A stretch of 64,000 bases of DNA from Atopobium massiliense (GCA_900343135.1 OPYK01000007.1:26954-90953), one strand, 5' to 3'. Positions 26,559-33,952 are shown, numbered from the stretch's first letter. Program-made: numbers and translations. The notes: a model not told the origin generated them from the letters alone.

Positions 26559-26590
26559 CCTAGGGGGGAATCATCTCTAGGCTGTTTTTT
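26559..26590 (+). terminator. Terminator after the recombinase operon
   Basis: CCTAGGG (26559-26565) pairs with CTCTAGG (26575-26581) with one G-U pair, followed by a T-run at 26584-26589. It lies 43 bases after the recombinase stop. Confidence 0.7.
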
Positions 26591-26626
26591 GTTTTTATGC
26601 TCAAAAACCAAGCTATTAAGCCAATC

Positions 26627-26675
26627 TTAAACCTTTTAACGATAGCTTTTCCTATCGTTAAAAAGTGCACCCACT
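26627..26675. repeat. Prophage right-end repeat with 12-bp hairpin
   Basis: TTTTAACGATAG (26634-26645) and its exact complement (26652-26663) form a hairpin with a six-base loop. The 19 bases 26627-26645 recur in inverted orientation at 28386-28404, and the 20 bases 26656-26675 (CGTTAAAAAGTGCACCCACT) recur directly at 28503-28522. Both repeat partners flank the next attachment-like site. These are probably recombinase-recognised or element-end sequences shared by two elements. Confidence 0.55.
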
Positions 26676-26727
26676 ATCAATAGTGTTCACTCAAAAAAGT
26701 GTAGATATACTACCTGTTCTCTCAATC

Positions 26728-26766
26728 CACGTCGAGAGTGTTGTGTTGATGTCTAGGGCTGATTAG
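26728..26766 (+). other. Attachment-junction candidate A (rlmD/rumA 3'-end-like)
   Basis: Read in frame, 26728-26766 encodes HVESVVLMSRAD followed by a stop. This matches the conserved C-terminal peptide of the 23S rRNA uridine methyltransferase RlmD/RumA (HVE-S/T-VVLL/M), the known insertion gene of phi-m46.1-type streptococcal elements with large serine recombinases. The frame has no gene body upstream; phage sequence precedes it. It is therefore a likely right attachment junction of this prophage, the rest of the gene being expected beyond the left window edge. Confidence 0.65.
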
Positions 26767-26808
26767 GTTGATTTATAAATGCGGCATAATATAATTGCCT
26801 TAACAGAA

Positions 26809-26862
26809 CCTCTCCACACTTAATGTAGTTCTTCTACATGCGGGCCACGGAGAGGGCTTTTT
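26809..26862 (+). terminator. Long hairpin with T-run between junction A and the deaminase gene
   Basis: CCTCTCC (26809-26815) pairs with GGAGAGG (26849-26855), enclosing a second stem ATGTAG/CTACAT with a short loop, followed by CTTTTTG. It could terminate transcription entering from the phage side. Confidence 0.5.
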
Positions 26863-26932
26863 GTATGAAAGAGTATATTCAAATAGGAAGGCCTATGCGA
26901 TAAATTCAGGTATTTTAGGAGAAAAGGAATAT

Positions 26933-27367
26933 ATGGATATTTGGGATACAATGTATGAAAAGGTGAAGACACAATTTCATCCGGAGGAAGTTTCTCCATT
27001 CGTTTACGCACATCATGTTGTATGTGCAATAGAAGCTGAAAACGGAGAAATTTTCACGGGTTTCTGCATTGAGAGCTGCAGTGGGGTTCTTAATTTGTGC
27101 GCAGAACGCGTGGCCGCTCTTAATATGTATGTGAATAGCGGACAGACGAAGGTAAAGCGCTTCATCGCATTCCGCGACAAGGCACCTTATGGCGCGGGAA
27201 GCGGTATGCCTTGCGGAGCGTGTAGAGAGTTCTTTTATCAATTGAATGAAGAAAATGAAAAAATGGAGATTATGGAGGACTTTGAACAGCGGAAGACTGT
27301 CACATTGAAGGAGCTCATGCCAAATTGGTGGGGCAAAGATAGATATGCTGAAGCGAAAGCAAAATGA
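26933..27367 (+). CDS. Cytidine deaminase-like protein
   Basis: A 144-residue zinc-dependent nucleoside deaminase-family protein. The zinc ligands are visible: C-A-E at 56-58 (NLCAERVAALN) and P-C-G-A-C-R at 93-98. This is the CDA/blasticidin-S deaminase arrangement, and length fits the small tetrameric group. ATG 26933 begins the conserved part; a longer frame from TTG 26861 starts inside the preceding hairpin and is unlikely. It sits alone in the cargo block between junctions A and B. The substrate (cytidine or an antibiotic nucleoside) cannot be told from sequence. Confidence 0.75.
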   Translation: MDIWDTMYEKVKTQFHPEEVSPFVYAHHVVCAIEAENGEIFTGFCIESCSGVLNLCAERVAALNMYVNSGQTKVKRFIAFRDKAPYGAGSGMPCGACREFFYQLNEENEKMEIMEDFEQRKTVTLKELMPNWWGKDRYAEAKAK

Positions 27368-27429
27368 CCGTCCCGCTTGTATAGACAGATTAAGTCTCCC
27401 ACCCTGCCATCCCGGTTTCAAGCCTTCGC

Positions 27430-27762
27430 CATGATCTTATGGATCGGGCAAGGAGAATGGCGAGGGTGAATACTGAGCGCCATCCGTGGATTGACATGAC
27501 AGATGAGGAGATGCTCAGAAGCTGCGGGCTTATACTTGAGGATCCGGAAACGAACAAAGAAGGTATAACACTTGCGGCAGTCTTACTCTTTGGTACGGAT
27601 AACCGTATCATGTCCGTGTTACCTCAGCATAAGACAGACGCTATTTTCAGAGTGTTCAATGTTGATCGTTATGATGTTCTGCATATTTGGGGCGTTAGCT
27701 TCTTTTATTCAATGAGAAGTTGGAATGGGTATATCCGGCTTGGTTATCGGTTTCCTATTTAG
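27430..27762 (+). pseudogene. Fragment of AlbA_2/RecG-like DNA-binding protein
   Basis: The frame reading DRARRMARVNTERHPWIDMT, then LRSCGLILEDPETNKEGITLAAVLLFG and ALF-like RVFNVDRYDV matches the N-proximal part of Schlafen AlbA_2-type 'ATP-dependent helicase RecG-like' proteins, where DRARK...HPW..M.DEELL..AGL is conserved. Both ends are lost: stops lie upstream and the sequence diverges after VDRYD. It is a decayed gene. A more complete but also broken relative occurs at 38695-39760 on the minus strand. Confidence 0.7.
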
Positions 27763-27850
27763 TTCCTATGGGCTTCCGATGATAGGAGCGACTGTGATAG
27801 CGTTTGTTGAATTGATGAATTATAAGATTAAAGCTGCTTGGATAAATTAG
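27725..27850 (+). pseudogene. C-terminal fragment of an unidentified membrane protein
   Basis: A second frame overlapping the previous fragment encodes 41 residues, MGISGLVIGFLFSSYGLP followed by MIGATVIAFVELMNYKIKAAWIN and a stop. Two hydrophobic segments are visible. There is no ribosome site, and an in-frame stop lies just upstream, so it looks like the tail end of a lost transporter or permease. Identity unknown. Confidence 0.4.
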
Positions 27851-27869
27851 TATTTGTCAAGGAGGGAAT

Positions 27870-28259
27870 ATGGATTTCAGTAGGATGATTCCTGAATTAT
27901 CAGTTTTTGATATTAATCTGACTAAAAAATTTTATAGTGAGTTAGGATTCAAAATTGAATATGAACGTGCAGAAGATAAATTCGTTTTCATGTCTTTTCA
28001 AGAAAGTCAGTTTATGTTCGAACAAATTCATGATGATGGTTGGAATATAGGTGAGCTAGTATATCCTTTAGGAAGAGGAATAAATTTTTCAATAGCTGTC
28101 GATGATATTGAAGAACTGTATCAATTAGTGAATAATTTGAATATAAAATTATACAGAGAACTAACTAGAAACATATATCAAGTTAATGAAATAGAAGAAA
28201 TACAAATAGAGTTTTTAATTCAAGATCCCAATGGGTATTTGTTAAGGTTTACAAATTAA
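27870..28259 (+). CDS. VOC-family protein (bleomycin-resistance/glyoxalase fold)
   Basis: A 129-residue protein with two beta-alpha-beta-beta-beta halves: PELSVFDINLTKKFYSELGF at the start and FLIQDPNGYLLRF at the end, the typical closing motif. AAGGAGGG precedes the ATG. It resembles Ble-type antibiotic-sequestering proteins more than metal-dependent glyoxalases, but sequence alone does not establish a ligand. It is the last gene before junction B and, with the deaminase, makes a small cargo block of possible resistance character. Confidence 0.7.
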   Translation: MDFSRMIPELSVFDINLTKKFYSELGFKIEYERAEDKFVFMSFQESQFMFEQIHDDGWNIGELVYPLGRGINFSIAVDDIEELYQLVNNLNIKLYRELTRNIYQVNEIEEIQIEFLIQDPNGYLLRFTN

Positions 28260-28307
28260 CAAATACCAGTTTGTCGAGCTAAATAAAACTAAACACTAAA
28301 GATACAA

Positions 28308-28343
28308 GACGAGAGTGTCGTATTGATGTCAAAGGCTGATTAG
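28308..28343 (+). other. Attachment-junction candidate B (rlmD/rumA 3'-end-like)
   Basis: In frame, 28308-28343 encodes DESVVLMSKAD then stop, nearly the same as junction A (ESVVLMSRAD). At DNA level about 30 of 36 positions match A, including the shared GGCTGATTAGGT at the end. No gene body precedes it. It is best read as another attachment junction left by an earlier element at the same gene. Confidence 0.6.
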
Positions 28344-28385
28344 GTGGGTGCATTTTTGCCCTTGTATTGCAGGGGTTTGCAGGGT

Positions 28386-28522
28386 CTATCGTTAAAAGGT
28401 TTAATGCGAAGTGGCTTTAAGCTGGCTCGGCGTGGTTTTTGAGCCCAGTTTGCTGTTTGAGGGAACATGTCTACGCTTTAGGGCGAGTGCACAGGATGTT
28501 AACGTTAAAAAGTGCACCCACT
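28386..28522. repeat. Second copy of the element-end repeats
   Basis: 28386-28404 is the exact inverted copy of 26627-26645, and 28503-28522 is the exact direct copy of 26656-26675. A weaker inverted similarity (GGTTTTTGAGC at 28434-28444 against GCTCAAAAACC at 26599-26609) extends the relation. No gene is visible between 28344 and 28612. Confidence 0.55.
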
Positions 28523-28612
28523 TTGCGCCCACAATGTTAAGTGTGAAAATATAGCTCAAAAGGTAAAATGAAACCTGATTATTAGTATGTGCACGAGGAG
28601 GTGTTTAAGGAA

Positions 28613-28792
28613 ATGGACAAGCTCGTTCGTTTTTGCCGTGAAGTAGCGATATTCGGCTTGACGGTTGCCTTAATCGCGATGCTGGTTGCCTTAATATGGG
28701 ATGGCACACTTGCTATTAGAATTGGTTTCACCTCTTTTGTTATTGGTGTCACAGTGATCTCGCTTAAGACTGTCCTTCGAAAGACTGATTGA
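28613..28792 (+). CDS. Small membrane protein, unknown
   Basis: A 59-residue protein with two hydrophobic segments (about residues 12-31 and 36-52) and charged ends. ATG 28613 lies after AAGGAA; the longer GTG-initiated frame includes the GAGGAGG ribosome-like site. No family recognised. It is followed by a terminator-like hairpin at 28839-28864. Confidence 0.45.
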   Translation: MDKLVRFCREVAIFGLTVALIAMLVALIWDGTLAIRIGFTSFVIGVTVISLKTVLRKTD

Positions 28793-28838
28793 ATTTTGTT
28801 TGGTTCAAGTCAATAGTTGAATATCTCACGTTGGGTAG

Positions 28839-28876
28839 CTATTACTGATCTCTGTCAGTAATAGTCACTTCTTTTT
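28839..28876 (+). terminator. Rho-independent terminator
   Basis: A perfect 10-bp stem, CTATTACTGA (28839-28848) and TCAGTAATAG (28855-28864), followed by a T-rich stretch ending in CTTTTT at 28871-28876. Confidence 0.65.
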
Positions 28877-28899
28877 ATGAATCTTAAAGTCAGGCTCAA

Positions 28900-29178
28900 T
28901 GTCCGTCCTGCGGATTTCATACATCAGGTCATCCGATAGATTATGAAAGAAGAAATCAGGGGTTGGAATATGCATATTCGATAACTGTCGGAGATAATGT
29001 ATGGCTTGGCGCAGGTGTTCAAGTTATGCCGGGGGTGACAATCGGAAATAACGTTGTAATCGGCGGTGGAAGTATAGTTGTCAAAGATATTCCGGATAAC
29101 TCTGTGGCTGTCGGAAATCCATGTAAGGTAATACGGACGATTACAGAGGAAGATAAGACTAGAAATTGGGATATATAA
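28900..29178 (+). pseudogene. C-terminal part of maltose/galactoside O-acetyltransferase-like protein
   Basis: The open frame reads GHPIDYERRNQGLEYA, SITVGDNVWLGAGVQVMPGV, TIGNNVVIGGGSIVVKDIPD and VAVGNPCKVIR, the left-handed beta-helix (hexapeptide repeat) end of Maa/LacA acetyltransferases. The N-terminal half, including the catalytic histidine region upstream, is missing and there is no proper start, so this is a truncated gene. The TTG at 28963 is not a convincing start. Confidence 0.75.
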
Positions 29179-29218
29179 TTGACGTTTTCCAATTATCAAT
29201 ATTTCTAAAAGGCAGACC

Positions 29219-29262
29219 AAGGCTCCTCACTACCGATTCGATTCAGTGTTGGAGCCTTTTAT
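29219..29262 (+). terminator. Hairpin after acetyltransferase fragment
   Basis: AAGGCTCC (about 29219-29226) pairs with GGAGCCTT (about 29251-29258), followed by TT. Terminator-like; it also borders the minus-strand phage relic. Confidence 0.5.
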
Positions 29263-29327
29263 GCTTCGATGTCGATTGTAAGGCCGGACTTAAATTCCAC
29301 GGTGATGCCTTTGATGCGTGAGGCCAT
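29259..29327 (-). pseudogene. Relic of a tape measure gene start
   Basis: On the minus strand ATG at 29325-29327 is preceded by AAAGGAGG and begins MASRIKGITVE, ten of eleven residues identical to the tape measure start at 7913 (MANRIKGITVE). It diverges and stops after 22 codons. Together with the gpGT end at 30084-30188 in the same orientation and correct order, it marks the remains of another phage's tail cluster. Confidence 0.55.
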
Positions 29328-29349
29328 GCGTCCTCCTTTCTAAACAATT

Positions 29350-29367
29350 GCTTGCAAATGCTTGCAA
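29350..29367 (+). promoter_or_regulatory. Candidate operator of the toxin-antitoxin pair
   Basis: Two direct copies of GCTTGCAA (29350-29357 and 29360-29367), ten bases apart, flanked by CAATT/AATTG, lie 48 bases before the antitoxin start. RelB/DinJ antitoxins autoregulate through such repeats; binding is inferred. Confidence 0.45.
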
Positions 29368-29414
29368 TAATTGATAAGTTTTAGCTATACTTCCCTCAAA
29401 AGGAGATGATTTTT

Positions 29415-29720
29415 ATGGCAAAGACAAGTGCGTTTTATGCCCGTATTGATACGAGCCTTAAAGAAAATGCGGAAGGAATCCTTTCCGCTCTGGGGATTAC
29501 ACCCTCCAGTGCACTGCAAATGTTTTACAAGCAAGTCGTTTTACAAAAAGGTCTGCCTTTTGAGCCGCGACTTCCATACGCCGCACCTACCGCCATCGGA
29601 GATTTGAGCAAAGAAGAGCTTGATGCGGAGCTTTATAAGGGTCTTGATTCTCTGAAAGCGGGGCGTGTCTATACGGCAGATGAAATGGATGAAGAGTTTT
29701 CCGGGAAGTATCAGGTATGA
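29415..29720 (+). CDS. RelB/DinJ-family antitoxin
   Basis: A 101-residue antitoxin. The N-terminal ribbon-helix-helix part reads MAKTSAFYARIDTSLKENAE, GILSALGITPSSALQMFYKQ, the standard DinJ pattern; the C-terminal part (LYKGLDSLKAGRVYTADEMD) binds and neutralises the toxin. ATG 29415 is used, ten bases after AAGGAG; an ATG at 29406 is too close to it. It overlaps the toxin gene by ATGA. Confidence 0.88.
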   Translation: MAKTSAFYARIDTSLKENAEGILSALGITPSSALQMFYKQVVLQKGLPFEPRLPYAAPTAIGDLSKEELDAELYKGLDSLKAGRVYTADEMDEEFSGKYQV

Positions 29721-30052
29721 GTGAGCCCTATTCCGTCGTCTATTCACCGAAAGCCTACGAAGATCTTCTGGGCATCGGTGACTATATTGCCTACATACTG
29801 AAAGCTCCTCTTGCTGCGGATCATATCACGAAGCTTCTGCGTGAGCAGGCAAAGTCTCTGTCGTCCTTTCCTGAACGTCATCCTTTAATGGAAAATGAAC
29901 CGTGGAAGGCGATGAATATGAGAAGACTTCCCGTGAAAAACTACGTTATCTTTTATACAGTTAGCGAGCCGGCACATATGGTAACGATCATTCGTATCGT
30001 CTATGGCGGACGAGATCTAAAAGGCATAGCAAATGAAATAACGACTGACTGA
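29717..30052 (+). CDS. RelE/ParE-family toxin
   Basis: A 111-residue toxin of the RelE/ParE superfamily, probably a ribosome-dependent mRNase. Motifs are YSVVYSPKAYEDLLGIGDYI near the start, then MNMRRLPVKNYVIFYTV and IIRIVYGGRD at the end, with conserved Arg and Tyr positions typical of the fold. It is translated with the antitoxin. Both lie between two relics of minus-strand phage tail genes, so the pair was probably a cargo module of that lost phage. Confidence 0.85.
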   Translation: MSEPYSVVYSPKAYEDLLGIGDYIAYILKAPLAADHITKLLREQAKSLSSFPERHPLMENEPWKAMNMRRLPVKNYVIFYTVSEPAHMVTIIRIVYGGRDLKGIANEITTD

Positions 30053-30083
30053 CAAGTTGCCGATAAGGGCGGTTTTTTATGCC

Positions 30084-30188
30084 TTAAAACCTGTCAAAAT
30101 CTTCCTGTGTGGCAAGCCGTCTGCACTTGGAAGCATAAGAAGTGGCGTTGTCATGGGTCGCTAGCCTCTTATCTGCCTTTTTGTGAGA
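30084..30188 (-). pseudogene. Relic of a tail assembly chaperone (gpGT) C-terminus
   Basis: On the minus strand a frame runs into ADKRLATHDN... and ends in RLATQEDFDRF-stop, close to the end of this prophage's gpGT (RLASQAEFDRF). Stops lie upstream, so only about 35 codons remain. In an intact phage the tape measure gene would follow; the matching start is found at 29327-29259 in the same orientation. The region 30189-30296 shows no gene that I can assign. Confidence 0.55.
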
Positions 30189-30296
30189 CCTCCGTCTTTA
30201 AGTTCTCATCCCAAAGGGAGAGGATTTCAAGAAGTACAACAGGCTGTTTTTCCGTGGTTTGGCCGATTATTTGACATCCATCTGGAGCAGTCGAGC

Positions 30297-30335
30297 CACG
30301 TGAAGAGCGTTGTATTGATGACAAAGATTGTTAGC
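30297..30335 (+). other. Attachment-junction candidate C (degenerate)
   Basis: In frame, this encodes HVKSVVLMTKIVS, related to junctions A and B (HVESVVLMS) but more diverged; a stop comes later at 30348-30350. It separates the relic/toxin block from the AlkD-like gene. It is interpreted as a third, older attachment junction; the weaker match lowers certainty. Confidence 0.45.
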
Positions 30336-30372
30336 GGGGCGGCAAATTAGAATTATAAGGAGGGTAAAGGAA

Positions 30373-31047
30373 GTGAACATCAAAAAAGAATTATTGGCAT
30401 TGCAGGATGTTTCATATGCTGATTTTCAGGCGAAATTAACGCCAAACATACCGAGAGACCTATTTATTGGGGTTAGAGTTCCGCTTGCTAAGAAGCTTGC
30501 TAAAAGAATTGCAGAGGAGCCAGAAACGTCTAAATTTCTGAGAGATTTGCCGCATACATACTATGATGAAAATATGCTTCACGGACTTCTAATTTCTGAA
30601 ATTAAAGACTATGATGCATGTATTGAGGCAGTCTGTGAATTTCTGCCTTATGTAGATAATTGGGCTGTTTGCGATAGTATGTCTCCAAAGATTTTCGCAA
30701 AGAATAAAAAAGCACTTTTGGAAAAAATTAAACAATGGTCGGCATCGGAAAAGACCTATACGTGCCGCTTTGGAATTAAGATGTTAATGTCTTACTTTCT
30801 TGATGATGATTTTAAGCCTGAGTATTTGGAAATACCTCTTTCTGTTACTGGTGAAGACTATTATGTGAACATGATGGTTGCCTGGTTTTTTGCAACAGCT
30901 TTGGCAAAACAATGGGATGTAACTATACAATACATCGAAGATCAGCGCCTAGACACATGGACATATAATAAGGCAATACAGAAAGCACGTGAAAGTAAGC
31001 GCGTTACGCCGAAACAAAAAGAGTATTTAAAAGCACTTAAAGGATGA
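30373..31047 (+). CDS. DNA alkylation repair enzyme, AlkD-like
   Basis: A 224-residue all-helical HEAT-like protein of the AlkD/AlkC superfamily, which removes bulky or positively charged alkylated bases. Typical segments are FQAKLTPNIPRDLFIGVRVP, then PYVDNWAVCDSMSP and TCRFGIKMLMSYFL, and DTWTYNKAIQKARES near the end. GTG 30373 is chosen, with AAGGAGG nine bases upstream; a longer frame from 30328 runs through junction C and is not likely. Confidence 0.85.
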   Translation: MNIKKELLALQDVSYADFQAKLTPNIPRDLFIGVRVPLAKKLAKRIAEEPETSKFLRDLPHTYYDENMLHGLLISEIKDYDACIEAVCEFLPYVDNWAVCDSMSPKIFAKNKKALLEKIKQWSASEKTYTCRFGIKMLMSYFLDDDFKPEYLEIPLSVTGEDYYVNMMVAWFFATALAKQWDVTIQYIEDQRLDTWTYNKAIQKARESKRVTPKQKEYLKALKG

Positions 31048-31095
31048 CGAAATTTAGATGATATTGAACTTTAACCCGAGCAATGGTAAAACGCT

Positions 31096-31134
31096 TATTT
31101 AGAAATATGTCCGATATGGAATTATTTCTAAATA
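31096..31134. repeat. 11-bp inverted repeat
   Basis: TATTTAGAAAT (31096-31106) and ATTTCTAAATA (31124-31134) are exact complements around a 17-base centre, about 50 bases after the AlkD-like stop. It could be a weak terminator or a short element end. Confidence 0.4.
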
Positions 31135-31153
31135 GAAGAGAAAATAGTAATAA

Positions 31154-31312
31154 AAAAGATGTAAAGAAACAGCGTCCTTGTTACATATTGATGACTCATT
31201 TAAGAAAATTATTATCGTGAAAGATCGAATAAAGCCATTTTTAGACGAAAATGGAATACTTACTCTTAATTTATTTGACTTTTTATTAAACAAGGAAAGT
31301 TTAGACTTATGA
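31154..31312 (+). pseudogene. C-terminal fragment of a DUF4143-type AAA ATPase
   Basis: The frame reads KETASLLHIDDSFKKIIIVK, then DRIKPFLDENGILTLNLFDF and LLNKESLDL-stop. This is the conserved end of the prokaryotic AAA ATPases with DUF4143/DUF234-type C-termini. Upstream frames are closed by a stop at 31151-31153, so only the end remains. Confidence 0.65.
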
Positions 31313-31513
31313 TGAACAATGTAACTGATTTGTTATGGATATATTCCCACTGATAACTCATTAACGCACCTACCTAAACAATTTTACGGAGAGCGATATA
31401 ATTTAACGTAGACCTCCGAGAGATACGAACCTTTCTGCTTGGTGCTAAAGCAAGCAGCGAAAAATACCCCTCCGAATGTCAAATAAAATAAAACAAGCAA
31501 CAAGGAGATAACG
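31313..31513 (+). promoter_or_regulatory. Leader of the flavin oxidoreductase gene
   Basis: A TATAAT box lies at 31397-31402, without a good -35 box. Downstream a CTGCTTG/CAAGCAG hairpin (31435-31457) sits in the presumed leader. I see no known riboswitch class, and nothing else in this gap. Confidence 0.3.
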
Positions 31514-32605
31514 ATGTTCGATTCAATAACTATTCAGAATGTTAAGCTAAAAAATCGTTTGGTTATGGCTCCGATAACTACCTGGTCAAGTAATGACGAT
31601 TATAGCGTATCGGATGAAGAGTTAGCTTTCTTTGGTCTTCGCAACAAAGGCGTGGGCATGATTATAACAGGATCTGCTCGTGTAATGCCAAATGGTATTG
31701 GGTTTACCAATGAATTTTCAGTTGATAACGATAAGTTTCTTCCTGGATTGAGCGCGCAGGCAAGCCGTATTCAGGAACATGGAGCCAAGGCTATTCTCCA
31801 AATCTACCATGCAGGAAATAAGGCTTTGCCATTCTTGACGAATGATGTGGTTAGCAGTAGTCCAGTGAAGACTGAAGAAACAGAACTTGTAGATGGTGTG
31901 GTTCCTCGTGAATTAACGGATAGTGAGATTGTAGAGGTTATCAAGGCATTCGGAGAGGCAACTAGACGTGCAATAAAGGCGGGTTTTGATGGTGTGGAAA
32001 TTCACGGGGCTCATGGCTTTCTTATCCAAAATTTTCTTTCTCCGTTCTCTAACAAGCGTTCAGATCGCTGGGGTGGTTCCTTGGAAAACCGCCTGCATTT
32101 CCCACTTGCAATAGTCGAGGAAATTCAAAAAACAATTGACCAATATGCAACCAAGGACTTTATCCTAGGTTACAGAATTTCGCCTGATGAACCTATGGAA
32201 GGAGGTCTTCGAGTAGCCGATACTCTTGTTCTAGCGCAGCGTTTATCACAAATGGGCGTGGGTTATATTCATCTTTCTTTGGAGGATGCAGGCGTATCAA
32301 AACCTGTTGGGATTGATCAGACGTATGTAGCTCTTTTTGCCGAAAAAATTGCAGGCAAATCTCGTTTGATGGCAACGGGTTCTGTTCAATCAAAAGCTGG
32401 AATTGAGCAAGTTTTAGCAGAAGGTGCAGACTTAGTAGGAATCGGGCGTGCGCTGGTGAGCGATCCGCAATTTGTTGAAAAAATTAAGGCTAATCAGCCA
32501 GTTAATCTAAGCATTTCAAAAACACATGCAGCGCAATTGCAGCTGCCAGAGAAGATGATGTCAGCCATCCAAAGTATGGGTAATTGGTTTGAGTTTGAAG
32601 ATTAA
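31514..32605 (+). CDS. NADH:flavin oxidoreductase, old yellow enzyme family
   Basis: A 363-residue FMN-dependent ene-reductase that reduces activated C=C bonds. The TIM barrel is complete: MAPITTWSS near the start, AILQIYHAGNKA, DGVEIHGAHGFLIQNFLSP with the conserved His pair, NKRSDRWGGSLENR, and LVGIGRALVSDPQF near the end. The length fits the short single-domain OYE (YqjM-like) branch; the 4Fe-4S/second domain of larger enzymes is absent. CAAGGAG precedes the ATG. It is monocistronic, ending before a strong terminator. Confidence 0.9.
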   Translation: MFDSITIQNVKLKNRLVMAPITTWSSNDDYSVSDEELAFFGLRNKGVGMIITGSARVMPNGIGFTNEFSVDNDKFLPGLSAQASRIQEHGAKAILQIYHAGNKALPFLTNDVVSSSPVKTEETELVDGVVPRELTDSEIVEVIKAFGEATRRAIKAGFDGVEIHGAHGFLIQNFLSPFSNKRSDRWGGSLENRLHFPLAIVEEIQKTIDQYATKDFILGYRISPDEPMEGGLRVADTLVLAQRLSQMGVGYIHLSLEDAGVSKPVGIDQTYVALFAEKIAGKSRLMATGSVQSKAGIEQVLAEGADLVGIGRALVSDPQFVEKIKANQPVNLSISKTHAAQLQLPEKMMSAIQSMGNWFEFED

Positions 32606-32720
32606 AAAGCTTGTAAAAAAGCTTGGTAGAACTGGTAAAACAGAATGGAAAACAAAAGAAGGCATAACATTAAAAGATTTAGAGGGAAACAAGATAGTGT
32701 AGTATAAAAACTGTATCAGA

Positions 32721-32746
32721 AGACGGTAGCAATACCGTCTTTTTTT
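32721..32746 (+). terminator. Terminator after the oxidoreductase
   Basis: Perfect stem AGACGGTA (32721-32728) and TACCGTCT (32733-32740) with a GCAA tetraloop, then a T-run. Between the oxidoreductase stop and this hairpin an open frame without a start (32604-32702) ends in KDLEGNKIV; it may be the tail of a lost gene, but I cannot name it. Confidence 0.85.
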
Positions 32747-32939
32747 GATCCCTAAATCCATTGAACATCGGGCTTTCCAGCGATGGCTTCAGAGTTTTAG
32801 AAAAGTTTCATTATGTGCAGGTAATAGTCTGTGCGTATCCAAGATACCAACAAACTAGAGATAACTTTACAGGAAATGATACCAAGTTTGGTGGCTGTTG
32901 TTTAGAAGAACACGGTAAAACGCATATGTAAAGTGTTTC

Positions 32940-33394
32940 ACTTGAACACGAAGAACGTTGCCTTGTCCAAGACCTTCAAATAGATATACGTCATACCCAT
33001 GTTCAGAAAGATATAACATCGGCAAAAACATTTCCTCAAAGCATAAATCTTTACCACCGTGTAAAAGAATGGTGCCCTTATATTGTTTTTGAGCTTTTGC
33101 AACCATGATTGGCAGCATAGCATCTTCATGTGGAACTTGAATTTTTTGAACACGTCCCTCATCGAAATAAGAATGGCAATACTCATAAAACAGTTCCGTG
33201 GTCTTTATATAGTATTCCCTATTGCCAGGATTTCCGTCAAAAAATTCGCTCATCCGGTAATATGCAATTGCCTAAGGGATTCTGTTTTGAGAGAGCGCAT
33301 GATCTCCAAGGTAAATCATTTCCTGCTTCCAGCTTGTGCCGTCTGTAATCTTTTTGACGGCCTGCATCACATCGTTTAAATTCCGGTTCCATGC
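32940..33394 (-). pseudogene. Broken alpha/beta hydrolase
   Basis: Two overlapping minus-strand frames together give the N-terminal part of an alpha/beta hydrolase: MEPEFKRCDA (start near 33394), then after a frameshift near 33250 MSEFFDGNPGNREYYIKTTE, KGTILLHGGKDLCFEE and YDVYLFEGLGQG. The sequence is cut before the nucleophile elbow (G-x-S-x-G) is reached, around 32940. One frameshift and a C-terminal truncation make it non-functional. It lies just downstream of the HXXEE gene on the same strand. Confidence 0.65.
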
Positions 33395-33430
33395 AAAAGA
33401 CCTCCTTAAAAATTTGCTGTTTGTGGGTAA

Positions 33431-33952
33431 TTAAACTTCCCACTTCTTGATAAAAGTTTCAAACGATTTCATACATCTATGCAAAACAGCTACCATTAAG
33501 AGCATCAAAATAGCGCCTACTACACAACTGATCCATAATTGAGCTGTGGTAAAAGAAAGGTATTTATTTGAAACCCAAAGGATATAAAAGCAAAATGGAA
33601 GGAACGGGACTGCGGTGACCACTCCGGGTACGTAGCCTTTAAATTGCAACGCCAACATACAATGCACAATCAGGTGAATGGTAAATCCAAAAAATAATCC
33701 CAGCCACGGAAAGTACCAATCAAAGATACAAGCAGAGAGCGATAAAGCTGCAATAATGAGAAACTCAATCAATACACCAATGGAAAATGACGGGGTGCTT
33801 CCCAAATCGGCAAATGGAATCTTCTTCATTTTTGTTGTTTGTATTTTTCTTTTATATTTCCGTTTCCATGCCTCCACAAAAATAATCTCCTCGAAGTCAT
33901 GCAGCATAAAAATAACCGGGAACAGCCAAACAATCGTATTTATTGTATTCAT
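33431..33952 (-). CDS. HXXEE domain membrane protein
   Basis: A 173-residue integral membrane protein. The family-defining H-x-x-E-E is seen in MLHDFEEIIF at about residues 17-26, followed by three to four transmembrane segments (about 57-80, 84-103, 108-128, 135-157). Function of the family is unknown. GGAGG precedes the minus-strand ATG at 33952. The gene is divergent from the TetR regulator at 34082 with about 130 bases between them, so the regulator probably controls it; TGTCAC/GTGACA-like half-sites lie in that gap. Confidence 0.8.
   Translation of the reverse strand: MNTINTIVWLFPVIFMLHDFEEIIFVEAWKRKYKRKIQTTKMKKIPFADLGSTPSFSIGVLIEFLIIAALSLSACIFDWYFPWLGLFFGFTIHLIVHCMLALQFKGYVPGVVTAVPFLPFCFYILWVSNKYLSFTTAQLWISCVVGAILMLLMVAVLHRCMKSFETFIKKWEV

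Noticed and set aside
32604..32702. Open frame ending KDLEGNKIV after the oxidoreductase
   Set aside because: No start codon or ribosome site and too short to name; kept only as a note with the terminator.
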